38,929 bases of DNA, from NCBI GenBank assembly GCA_021298195.1, contig JAJTEQ010000011.1, forward strand, positions 1 to 38,929, written 5' to 3'. How positions within the stretch are numbered: position 1 is the stretch's first letter; each line of letters begins with the position of its first letter. Made by a program: the position numbers and the translations under genes. This document shows, in pieces, positions 19,116 to 27,310 of the stretch. The stretch comes from Ilumatobacteraceae bacterium. Lineage in GTDB: Bacteria; Actinomycetota; Acidimicrobiia; Acidimicrobiales; Ilumatobacteraceae. The notes under the pieces are model-generated. The model saw only the letters and a program-made list of their open reading frames with translations, ran no database searches and was not told the DNA's origin.

Positions 19116-20275
19116 CGATCGCACCCGACGACACCGAACGAGTCGCCGCCTGTCGTCTCGCCAATCTGCCCCACGTCACCGCCCGACGACTGCGACTACT
19201 GCTCGCCCGGGGCCTCCCGTCGGTGATCGTCGATCGATTGCGTGACGGGGACTGGGACTCCGATCCGGTCATCGCCAAGATGTTGTCCTTCCCCCCGTCG
19301 AGGTCGGCGGGTCGTTCGCTCGCGGACCTGTGGCGCGAGACGCTCGTCTCCTCGTCCACCGAGAACCCTCTCCCACCCGACGTCGATGTGCGCGTGTGGG
19401 GGATGGCCGACTACCCGGAGTGTCTGGTCGGGGATCCGTCGGCTCCGGCGGTTTTGTTCTCGCGGGGCGACGTCTCGGTGTTGGGAGGGCGACGAGTCGC
19501 CATCGTGGGCACCCGAAACGCCACCGAACACGGACGCGGAGAGGCCCGTCGCTTCGGTTCCGAGCTCTCCGAGGCCGGAGTCCAGGTGGTGTCGGGTTTG
19601 GCGCGCGGTATCGATGCCGCCGCCCATCGCGGAGTGTTGGACGCGGGCGGGTCGGGACGCCCGGTGGCGGTGGTGGCCAGTGGACTCGACGTCGTGTACC
19701 CGCCCGAACACGACCGGTTGTGGTCGATGGTCGGTGAGCGCGGGTTCCTGTGCACCGAGTCGCCGTTGGGCACGGTCCCCGAACCGTTTCGCTTTCCCTT
19801 GCGCAATCGGATCATCGCCGGTCTGTCCGAGATCGTGTTGGTGGTGGAGTCGCGATTGGAAGGTGGGTCGTTGATCACCGTGCGCGAGGCCCTGCAGCGC
19901 GGGATCACGGTGATGGCGGTGCCGGGCGCCACCAGCACGCGCGCCTCGCAGGGCACCAACATGCTCATTCGCGACGGCGCGTTGGTGGCCATCGACACCG
20001 ACGACGTGTTGGCGGTGTTGGGCCTCGACCATCGACGGGCGACCGGACGGTTCGATCCGCGGGTGCCCGCGGTGGGGATCGACGCACGCATCCTCGAGCT
20101 GTTCGATGCCGAACCCTTGTCGCTGGACGACGTGGCCACCCGTGCCCGTGACACTCTGGACATCTCGTTCGGGGCCACCGCGGTCAGCCTGGGGCGATTG
20201 GAAGCCGCAGGCTGGTTGATCTGCACCAGTGGATGGTTCGAACGGGCCCGGGTCCGGGATTCGGGCGTGACCTGA
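19112..20275 (+). CDS. dprA: DNA processing protein DprA/Smf
   Basis: The 387-aa product loads RecA on incoming single-stranded DNA. The Rossmann-like core is visible: VAIVGTRNATEHGR (about 129-142), VVSGLARGIDAAAHRG, ASGLDVVYPPEH, FPLRNRIIAGLS and ESRLEGGSLITVREA. An N-terminal helical domain (about 1-60) and a C-terminal winged-helix-like region (about 320-387) flank it. It is coupled to comM and followed by xerC. Confidence 0.92.
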   Translation: MTIAPDDTERVAACRLANLPHVTARRLRLLLARGLPSVIVDRLRDGDWDSDPVIAKMLSFPPSRSAGRSLADLWRETLVSSSTENPLPPDVDVRVWGMADYPECLVGDPSAPAVLFSRGDVSVLGGRRVAIVGTRNATEHGRGEARRFGSELSEAGVQVVSGLARGIDAAAHRGVLDAGGSGRPVAVVASGLDVVYPPEHDRLWSMVGERGFLCTESPLGTVPEPFRFPLRNRIIAGLSEIVLVVESRLEGGSLITVREALQRGITVMAVPGATSTRASQGTNMLIRDGALVAIDTDDVLAVLGLDHRRATGRFDPRVPAVGIDARILELFDAEPLSLDDVATRARDTLDISFGATAVSLGRLEAAGWLICTSGWFERARVRDSGVT

Positions 20276-20314
20276 CCCGTCATCGAGCGACGGTGCCATC
20301 GGCCACCCTGTCGG

Positions 20315-20320
20315 TACTCT
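20315..20320 (+). promoter_or_regulatory. Leaderless-type -10 for xerC
   Basis: TACTCT is followed by 6 nt (GCCCCC) and ATG 20327. No ribosome binding site is present. Confidence 0.5.
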
Positions 20321-20326
20321 GCCCCC

Positions 20327-21241
20327 ATGGCTCGGTCCGCGACCTCGACGTCTCCGGCGGTCGATCCGTCGTGGCGGACGACCGACTTCGTCGGGTCGCT
20401 CACGGCCGCCTCGGAGAACACCAAGTCCGCCTACGCGTCCGACCTGGCGGCGTTCATCGGCTGGTGCGCATCGGTCGATGCGATCGTTCCCTCCGACGTC
20501 GACCGATTGTTGTTGCGTCGCTACCTCGCGCATCTGGCCGCGAATCGATTCGCCAAGCGCAGCATCGCGCGCAAGGCCGCGGCCATTCGTCGATATTTCG
20601 GATGGGCTCGTCGCACCGGTGTGGTCGACGCCGATCCGTCGCTCGGTCTGCGGGCTCCCGCGGGGGAGGGTCGCCTGCCACGCGTGCTCGACGGAGCCGA
20701 ACTACGAACGTTGCTCGAACCCGAGACCGCCACCGACGACTCCGAACCGCAATGGCGCCGACGACGCGACGACGCGTTGATGGAGATGCTCTACGGAAGC
20801 GGTCTGCGCGTGAGTGAACTGTGCTCGCTCGACCTCGACGGTGTCGACTCCCGGCGGGGGGTCGTCACGGTGTGGGGCAAGGGTGGCAAGGAACGACGGG
20901 TCCCGATGTCGCAAGCGGCCGTCGAGGCGGTGAAGACGTGGATCACCAGTCGACGCGAGGTGCGGACCGACGAGTCCGGTGCGGCCCTGTTCCTCAACGC
21001 TCGGGGCGGGCGCGTCGGAGCCCGAGACGTGCGTCGGGTGATGGACCGTCGCAGCTCCCGTCCCACGCATCCGCACGCCCTGCGACACACGTTCGCCACC
21101 CACCTGCTCGATGGCGGGGCCGATCTGCGGGCCGTTCAGGAACTGCTCGGTCACAGCGACGTGGCCACCACGCAGAGATACACGCACGTGAGCAAAGAGC
21201 GTCTACGGTCTGTGTACACGAACACTCATCCCCGGGCCTGA
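20327..21241 (+). CDS. xerC: Tyrosine recombinase XerC/XerD-type
   Basis: The 304-aa product has an N-terminal SAM-like core-binding domain and the C-terminal catalytic domain with R161 (GSGLRVSEL), K185 (GKGGKER), H250-x2-R253 (HPHALRHTF), H276 (LLGHSD) and nucleophile Y285 (TTQRYTHVS). It resolves chromosome dimers at dif. Size, position between dprA and whiG, and lack of phage genes argue for the housekeeping recombinase over a phage integrase. Confidence 0.9.
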   Translation: MARSATSTSPAVDPSWRTTDFVGSLTAASENTKSAYASDLAAFIGWCASVDAIVPSDVDRLLLRRYLAHLAANRFAKRSIARKAAAIRRYFGWARRTGVVDADPSLGLRAPAGEGRLPRVLDGAELRTLLEPETATDDSEPQWRRRRDDALMEMLYGSGLRVSELCSLDLDGVDSRRGVVTVWGKGGKERRVPMSQAAVEAVKTWITSRREVRTDESGAALFLNARGGRVGARDVRRVMDRRSSRPTHPHALRHTFATHLLDGGADLRAVQELLGHSDVATTQRYTHVSKERLRSVYTNTHPRA

Positions 21242-21283
21242 TTCCCGAGGGTGACCGACCCTCACGAATCCGGACCGAGAGCG

Positions 21284-22060
21284 ATGACCGAACCCGACGA
21301 GAAGCCGAGTCGCACGACGCCGGCGATCGAACGCGCCTGGGTGCGTTGGGTCGAGCAGCGCGACGAAGCTGCCCGTGATCAGCTGATCGTTCATTATTCG
21401 CCGCTCGTGAAGTTCGTGGCCGGTCGTGTGGCCGCCGGATTGCCCGCCGGAGTGGACACCGGAGAGTTGGTGGGCACCGGCGTGTTCGGATTGATGGATG
21501 CCGTGGATCGGTTCGATCCCTCGCTCGGCTGGAAGTTCGAGACGTTCGCGGTGCCGCGCATCAAGGGGGCGATCCTCGACGGATTGCGCGCTCAGGACTG
21601 GGTGCCACGATCCATCCGCAACAAGGGACGACAGATCGAGCAGGCCGTCGCCAAGTTGGGTAACGAGCTCAAACGCGCTCCCACCGACGAGGAGATCGCC
21701 GTCGAGTTGGGAATCTCCGACGAGGAGCTCGCCAAGTGGTTGAGCAGTCTGTCGGTGGCCAACGTGGGACCACTTGATCACGTGGTGTCGGGTGGTGAAG
21801 CCGAACCTCGTCAACTTCCCGCATCGCGCGACGACGGTCCCGATGCGGTGGTCGAGGATCGCGAGTTACGTCAGATCATGCGCGCCGAGATCCGCAATCT
21901 TCCCGAGCGCGAACGCACCGTCGTGGCGCTGTACTACGACGAAGGAATGACCCTGGCCGAGATCGGCGACGTCCTCGGCGTGACCGAGAGCCGGGTGTCG
22001 CAGATCCATTCCAAGGCGGTCATCATGCTGCGAGCTCGCCTAGCTGCCGCCGGCATATAA
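21284..22060 (+). CDS. whiG: RNA polymerase sigma factor, WhiG/FliA family
   Basis: The 258-aa product has region 2 (LVKFVAGRVAAGLP, then GVFGLMDAVDRFDPSLGWKFETFAVPRIKGAILDG split over 2.1-2.4), region 3 (KLGNELKRAPTDEEIAVELG) and region 4 (LPERERTVVALYYDEGMTLAEIGDVLGVTESRVSQIHSKA in the usual order). WhiG controls sporulation in Streptomyces and FliA controls flagella elsewhere; the role here is open. The gene sits before an M23 gene and rpsB, as in Streptomyces. In-frame GTG 21251 would add 11 residues, but that stretch has a rare AGA codon and poor third-position GC. The last codons are part of a 20-bp tandem repeat. Confidence 0.9.
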   Translation: MTEPDEKPSRTTPAIERAWVRWVEQRDEAARDQLIVHYSPLVKFVAGRVAAGLPAGVDTGELVGTGVFGLMDAVDRFDPSLGWKFETFAVPRIKGAILDGLRAQDWVPRSIRNKGRQIEQAVAKLGNELKRAPTDEEIAVELGISDEELAKWLSSLSVANVGPLDHVVSGGEAEPRQLPASRDDGPDAVVEDRELRQIMRAEIRNLPERERTVVALYYDEGMTLAEIGDVLGVTESRVSQIHSKAVIMLRARLAAAGI

Positions 22061-22134
22061 CGGCCGCCGCCGGCATATGACGGCCGCCGCAGGCATATGA
22101 CGGTTGTCGCCGGCATGTAACGGTTGCCGCCGGG
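22041..22134 (+). repeat. 20-bp tandem repeat, about 4.7 copies, over the whiG stop
   Basis: Units start at 22041, 22061, 22081, 22101 and 22121 (the last partial). The common core is GCCGCCGGCATATGACGG with variants CATATAA and CATGTAA. The first unit encodes the last residues and stop of whiG. Each unit contains a TAA or TGA, and because 20 is not a multiple of three, stops fall in all three frames. The array ends just before the M23 gene. Confidence 0.9.
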
Positions 22135-22138
22135 CGAC

Positions 22139-22723
22139 GTGGTTCGCCCACCCCGTGGCATGTGGGGAATCGCTTGCCTTCTGTCCGCGTCGATGTTCGT
22201 CACGTCGGCACTCGGGGGCGCCGCCTCCGGTTGCCTGCAGCCACCGGTGTCGGGTCGGGTGGTGGCGCCCTACGTGGCGCCACCGTGTCCGTACTGCGCG
22301 GGTCATCGCACCGTCGACTTCGCCAGCGTGCTCGGCGAGGCGGTGCTGGCACCGGTGGCGGGCACCGTGGCGTTCTACGGCTTCGTCGGCGGTCGCTTGT
22401 ACGTCACGATCGATCCGACGGATTCGCCGGTGTTCGCGCCGGGCATGGTGGTCACCGTGGGCGGGCTCCTGCTCGATGACGTGTCGGCCGAAGGCCCCAA
22501 CCCCCGTAGGGGCGATCCGGTGCGACAGGGGGAGCGGGTGGGCGATGCCGGTGGCTGGCCCGTCACCCTCAGCGTGCGACGGATCGGCACCGATGGCTCC
22601 TACGTCGATCCCGGTCCGCTTCTCGGGCGGTGGCGGACGCCGCCCCGGTTGGTGCCCCGGACCGGCCCGGGCCGGGCGCAACCGCCCCGGCTGGTCTGTC
22701 CGGCCTCCCCGAACTCCCGCTAG
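22139..22723 (+). CDS. Degenerate M23 (LytM-like) secreted protein
   Basis: The 194-aa product has a signal peptide (VRPPRG n-region, then a hydrophobic stretch to about SALGGAASG) and an M23-like fold: [47 protein letters not shown], and [10 protein letters not shown] at the end. GHRxVD keeps two zinc-site residues, but the usual LHFG motif reads TLSVRR, so a zinc-ligand and catalytic histidine are missing; the protein is probably not an active peptidase. A pair of cysteines (CPYC) is also odd. GTG 22139 is chosen because it gives the signal peptide two arginines; ATG 22160 and TTG 22124 are alternatives. The stop codon is also part of the rpsB -10. Confidence 0.7.
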   Translation: MVRPPRGMWGIACLLSASMFVTSALGGAASGCLQPPVSGRVVAPYVAPPCPYCAGHRTVDFASVLGEAVLAPVAGTVAFYGFVGGRLYVTIDPTDSPVFAPGMVVTVGGLLLDDVSAEGPNPRRGDPVRQGERVGDAGGWPVTLSVRRIGTDGSYVDPGPLLGRWRTPPRLVPRTGPGRAQPPRLVCPASPNSR

Positions 22724-22726
22724 CCT
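22721..22726 (+). promoter_or_regulatory. -10 candidate for the rpsB operon
   Basis: TAGCCT overlaps the TAG stop of the M23 gene. A start near 22733 would give a leader of about 110 nt that holds the hairpin structure at 22776-22825. Confidence 0.4.
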
Positions 22727-22775
22727 GCTCCACGGCCCGGAATACCGGTTCGCATCAGCACACACCGATCGCGTC

Positions 22776-22825
22776 CTGCGGTCGGCACCTTCGGGTGCCG
22801 CGTCGGCCGGTGTCCCCAACCGCAG
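22776..22825 (+). promoter_or_regulatory. Structured leader of rpsB, candidate S2 autoregulatory RNA
   Basis: An outer stem CTGCGGT (22776-22782) with ACCGCAG (22819-22825), 7 perfect pairs, directly abuts an inner hairpin CGGCACC (22783-22789), loop TTCG, GGTGCCG (22794-22800), also 7 perfect pairs. An unpaired 18-nt segment (22801-22818) completes the junction. The ribosome binding site of rpsB begins 4 nt after the structure. Ribosomal protein S2 is known to control its own leader in other bacteria; binding here is inferred. Confidence 0.6.
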
Positions 22826-22842
22826 TCACGAGAGGAAACGTC

Positions 22843-23700
<858 letters not shown>

Positions 23701-23703
23701 CCC

Positions 23704-24492
23704 ATGTCGTTCACCGCCAAGGATGTTCAGACCCTGCGCCAATCCACCGGCGCGGGAATGATGGATTGCAAGAAGGCCCTCGAAGCCAACAACGGCGACA
23801 TGGAAGAGGCCAAGCAGTGGTTGCGTGAGAAGGGCTTGGCCGCCTCGGCCAAGCGCGACGATCGCGAGAACACCCAAGGCGTGGTGGCTCTCGTGGTGTC
23901 GGGCAACGTCGGCGCCATCGTGAAGCTGAAGTGCGAGACCGACTTCGTCGCGGGAAGCGATCAGTTCAAGGCCGAGGCTCAGGCGCTGGCCGAGCTGGTG
24001 GCCGCCAAGGGTGAGGCGGCCGTGTCCGAGCGTGCCGCCATCTTGGACGACCTGAAGATCACGCTGAAGGAGAAGATCGAACTCGGTGAGGTCGCCCGCG
24101 TCGAGGCTGCTCCCGGCAACGTCATCGACAGTTACCAGCACATCCAAGGTGGCCGTGGCGTGAACGCGGTCCTCGTCGAGATCGCCAATGGTTCGGTCGA
24201 TCTGGCGCACGACATCGCCGTGCACATCGCCTTCGCTCGTCCGAAGTACCTGACGCGCGACGAGGTTCCCGCCGACGTCGTCGACAAGGAGCGAGCGACC
24301 CTGGAGACGATCAGTCGTAACGAGGGCAAGCCCGAAGCGGCCCTGCCCAAGATCGTCGAGGGTCGCATCAACGGCTTCTTCAAAGACGTGTGCCTGGTCG
24401 AGCAGCCCTACGCCAAGGACGACAAGCAGTCCGTCACCCAGGTTCTGGGCGGCGCGAGCATCGTGCGTTTCGCCCAGATCGAGATCGGCTGA
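23704..24492 (+). CDS. tsf: Elongation factor Ts
   Basis: The 262-aa product exchanges GDP on EF-Tu. The N-terminal UBA-like domain (VQTLRQSTGAGMMDCKKALE) and the core segment CETDFVAGSDQF, which inserts into EF-Tu, are intact. GGAGG (23691-23695), inside the rpsB end, is its ribosome binding site, 8 nt before the ATG, so the two genes are coupled. Confidence 0.97.
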   Translation: MSFTAKDVQTLRQSTGAGMMDCKKALEANNGDMEEAKQWLREKGLAASAKRDDRENTQGVVALVVSGNVGAIVKLKCETDFVAGSDQFKAEAQALAELVAAKGEAAVSERAAILDDLKITLKEKIELGEVARVEAAPGNVIDSYQHIQGGRGVNAVLVEIANGSVDLAHDIAVHIAFARPKYLTRDEVPADVVDKERATLETISRNEGKPEAALPKIVEGRINGFFKDVCLVEQPYAKDDKQSVTQVLGGASIVRFAQIEIG

Positions 24493-24498
24493 TCCGAG

Positions 24499-25233
24499 AT
24501 GGACGCGACCGAGGATCGTCCCCGGTGGAAGCGCGTCATTCTCAAATTGTCGGGTGAGGCTCTGGCCGAGCCGACCGGCTTCGGGCTCGACACCAACGTG
24601 CTGCATCAGGTGGCCACCGAGATCAAGGACGTGCGCGAGAACCTCAAGGTCGACATCGCGGTCGTCGTCGGCGGCGGCAACTTCTGGCGTGGGCTCAAGG
24701 GCGCCGGTCAAGGCATGGACCAGGCGCAAGCCGATTTCATGGGAATGATCGCCACCGTCATGAACGGTCTGGCGCTACAGGACGCCCTCGAGCGGGTCGG
24801 ACAACACAGTCGGGTCATGACCGCGGTCGAAATGCCCAAGGTCGCCGAGCCGTACATCCGTCGTCGCGCCGAGCGGCACATGGAGAAGGGTCGCGTCGTG
24901 ATCTTCGCCGGTGGAACGGGCAACCCGTTCTTCACCACCGACACCGCGGCCGCCCTGCGCGCCGCCGAGATCGACGCCGAGGCCATCTTGAAGGGCACCC
25001 ACTCCGGCGTCGACGGCGTGTACACCGCGGACCCCAAACTCGATCCCGGCGCCACCCGCTACGACCGGGTCTCGCACAAAGAGGTCATCGAGAAGGAACT
25101 GCGGGTCATGGACGCCACGGCGATCGCTTTTTGCCGCGACAACAAGATCCCGATCGTGGTGTTCGACGTGAGCACGCCCGGCAACATCAGATCCGTTCTG
25201 GAGGGTCAGCGCATAGGTACGCTGGTTGGGTGA
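24499..25233 (+). CDS. pyrH: UMP kinase
   Basis: The 244-aa product phosphorylates UMP and belongs to the amino-acid-kinase fold. KLSGEAL at the N terminus, VVVGGGNFWRG, GMIATVMNGLALQDAL, FAGGTGNPFFTTDTAAALRA and LKGTHSGVDGVYTADP are all present. It starts 6 nt after tsf and overlaps the frr start (GTGA, 25230-25233). Its last codons also contain a -10-like hexamer for frr. Confidence 0.96.
   Translation: MDATEDRPRWKRVILKLSGEALAEPTGFGLDTNVLHQVATEIKDVRENLKVDIAVVVGGGNFWRGLKGAGQGMDQAQADFMGMIATVMNGLALQDALERVGQHSRVMTAVEMPKVAEPYIRRRAERHMEKGRVVIFAGGTGNPFFTTDTAAALRAAEIDAEAILKGTHSGVDGVYTADPKLDPGATRYDRVSHKEVIEKELRVMDATAIAFCRDNKIPIVVFDVSTPGNIRSVLEGQRIGTLVG
25218..25223 (+). promoter_or_regulatory. Leaderless-type -10 for frr inside pyrH
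   Basis: TACGCT is followed by 6 nt (GGTTGG) and GTG 25230. It would give frr its own leaderless transcript besides operon read-through. Confidence 0.35.
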
Positions 25234-25787
25234 CCGACGACATCCTTCTCGAGGCCATCGACAAGATGGACAAGGCCGTCGAGCACGCCCAAGCCCAGTT
25301 CACGACGGTGCGCACCGGTCGGGCCACCCCGGCCCTGGTCGAAAAACTGATGGTGAACTACTACGGAGCCGACTGCCCGTTGCAGCAACTGGCCGGTTTT
25401 CAGGTGCCCGAGGCTCGGGTGCTGGTCATCAAACCCCACGATCGTGGGTCCCTCGGGGCCATCGAGAAGGCCATTCGTGACAGCGACCTCGGCATGTCGC
25501 CGTCCAACGACGGCGTCGTCATCCGACTGAACTTCCCGATGCTCACCGAGGAGCGTCGTCGGGACTACGTCAAATTGGTGAAGAATATGGCCGAGGACGG
25601 CCGAGTGGCCGTTCGCAACGTACGTCGCGATGCGCGCAAGCAACTCGAGACGTCCGAGAAGGCCGGTGACATCTCGGCGGACGAACTGGAACGCGCCGAG
25701 AAGGAATTGGACAAGATCACCCACGATCATGTCGAGCACATCGACAAGGCCGTGCAACGCAAGGAACAGGAACTTCTGGAAGTCTGA
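25230..25787 (+). CDS. frr: Ribosome recycling factor
   Basis: The 185-aa product splits post-termination ribosomes together with EF-G. It begins TDDILLEAIDKMDKAVEH and contains RTGRATPALVE, LVIKPHDRGSLGAIEKAI, LNFPMLTEERRRDYVK and the long C-terminal helix ending REQELLEV-like. GTG 25230 overlaps the pyrH stop; the frame is open upstream but inside pyrH. Confidence 0.96.
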   Translation: MTDDILLEAIDKMDKAVEHAQAQFTTVRTGRATPALVEKLMVNYYGADCPLQQLAGFQVPEARVLVIKPHDRGSLGAIEKAIRDSDLGMSPSNDGVVIRLNFPMLTEERRRDYVKLVKNMAEDGRVAVRNVRRDARKQLETSEKAGDISADELERAEKELDKITHDHVEHIDKAVQRKEQELLEV

Positions 25788-25809
25788 CCAGACCGAAGGG
25801 GAGACAATC

Positions 25810-27267
25810 ATGAGCGATGACATGTGGCGCCGAGGATCCGGGAACGGATCGAACGACGACGAATTCGACGACTTCGGTGAGTTGCGTTTCTCCGACGAGG
25901 AGACCGAGGACGAGGCTCCGTTGAGCTTCGGATCCGACGACACCGGTCCGTTGCCCCATTGGACCGAGTCGGCACCCGCGGAACGCGCACCGCTGTTCTC
26001 CGATGAACGCTCCGGTGGTTCCTCGCGACCCACCCCGCGCGAGATCGACGACGACGATGTCGACATCTGGGGTTCGTATTCGGGTTCGGCGCCGCGTCCG
26101 GTTCCCGATGATCCGTCCGGTCCGGCTCCGCGCGGGGCCGATCAAAGTGGCGGGCGCCCCCGCGTGCGTTTGGGCGAGTCCACCGGCGGCACCCGACGAG
26201 ATTCCACCACCGGGGCGACTCGTCGTCCCGAGGATTCCACCACCGGGGCGGCCACGCGGCCGATCCCCGCGGCCACGGACCCGTTCGAGACCGGTCGAGG
26301 TGGTCGCATCGCCATCGGCGACGAGACGCAGAGCCGCACCGGTAGCGGAGCCCGTCCGCGTCCCGAGAGTCGTCCCCGTCCCGAAAGTCGTCCCCGTCCG
26401 GCCCGCGCTGCGCGCTCGACCGGTGGTGTCGGGGGGCGTGACATGCCCACGGCCATCGCCGTCGGGTTGTTGATGTTGGCGGCCTTTGTGGCCGCCTTGC
26501 TCTGGAAGCCGGTCGCCGTGTTGGCGATCGTGGTGTTGGTGTGCGGTCTGGCCGCGGTCGAGTTCTTCGAGAAGATCGTCGAGCGTCGCTATCGTCCGGC
26601 CACCATCGTCGGGATCGTCACCTGTATCGCCGCTCCGTTGGCCGCCTACTGGGTCGGTGACGGCGCGTTGCCGTTGGTTTTCACGTTCGCGTTCATGGCC
26701 TCGGCCATCACCTACATCGGTGCCGAGAACGTGCAGGCCAATCCGATGCCGAACGTGGCCATCACCACGCTCGGCGTCACGTGGATCGGTCTGCTCGGTG
26801 CGTACGGAGCGTTGTTGGCCGGTGTGTCCAACACGCCCGGACTCTCGCACGTGGGAACCGACACCTTGTTCATCGTCGCCGTCGGAGTGATCGCGAACGA
26901 CGTGGGTGCGTTGTTCGTCGGCTCGGCGGCGGGCAACACGCCCCTGCACTCCTGGATCAGCCCGAACAAGACCGTCGAGGGATTGCTCGGTGGTTCGGTG
27001 GCCACCTTGGTCGTGATGTGGGTCGTCAGCCTGCAGAGCGACACGTGGAACGACATCGGTGAAGTGGTGATGTTGGCCATCGTCGTGGCCGTGTTGGCTC
27101 CACTCGGCGACATGGTCGAGAGCATGTTCAAGCGCAACCTCGAGATCAAGGACTTCGGCACGGTCATTCGGGGCCACGGCGGGGTTCTCGACCGGTTCGA
27201 CGGATTCCTGTTCGCCCTACCCGCGTCGTACTACCTCTTGATGGTGCTTCAGCCGTACATGTCGTGA
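25810..27267 (+). CDS. cdsA: Phosphatidate cytidylyltransferase with long disordered N-terminal extension
   Basis: The 485-aa product makes CDP-diacylglycerol. About 210 N-terminal residues are acidic, then Gly/Pro/Arg/Thr-rich, with internal repeats (DSTTGA twice; PRPESR repeated) and no predicted fold; an 18-bp exact DNA repeat lies at 26200-26217 and 26233-26250. The membrane part follows (about 215-485) with multiple helices and the signature SMFKRNLEIKDFG with HGGVLDRFDG near the end. The core is of normal length, so the extension is an addition. ATG 25810 has GGGGAG (25798-25803) upstream. The stop codon lies in a 15-bp tandem repeat. Confidence 0.92.
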   Translation: MSDDMWRRGSGNGSNDDEFDDFGELRFSDEETEDEAPLSFGSDDTGPLPHWTESAPAERAPLFSDERSGGSSRPTPREIDDDDVDIWGSYSGSAPRPVPDDPSGPAPRGADQSGGRPRVRLGESTGGTRRDSTTGATRRPEDSTTGAATRPIPAATDPFETGRGGRIAIGDETQSRTGSGARPRPESRPRPESRPRPARAARSTGGVGGRDMPTAIAVGLLMLAAFVAALLWKPVAVLAIVVLVCGLAAVEFFEKIVERRYRPATIVGIVTCIAAPLAAYWVGDGALPLVFTFAFMASAITYIGAENVQANPMPNVAITTLGVTWIGLLGAYGALLAGVSNTPGLSHVGTDTLFIVAVGVIANDVGALFVGSAAGNTPLHSWISPNKTVEGLLGGSVATLVVMWVVSLQSDTWNDIGEVVMLAIVVAVLAPLGDMVESMFKRNLEIKDFGTVIRGHGGVLDRFDGFLFALPASYYLLMVLQPYMS

Positions 27268-27301
27268 CGGGACATGTCGTGACGGGGCATGTCGTGACGG
27301 A
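27257..27301 (+). repeat. 15-bp tandem repeat, 3 copies, over the cdsA stop
   Basis: Units at 27257-27271, 27272-27286 and 27287-27301 read ACATGTCGTGACGGG with one or two changes in the last unit. In the cdsA frame each unit contains ATG TCG TGA, so the stop codon is present three times in frame. The array fills the space before dxr, where many actinobacteria have rlmN. Confidence 0.9.
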
Positions 27302-27310
27302 CGGTCGATA

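Noticed and set aside
20327-21241. Tyrosine recombinase as a mobile-element integrase
   Set aside because: It lies in the conserved dprA-whiG neighbourhood, no phage or plasmid genes are near, and the tRNA in the window is 8 kb away without a flanking repeat.
22041-22134. Repeat array as a CRISPR
   Set aside because: The 20-bp units are directly contiguous with no spacers.
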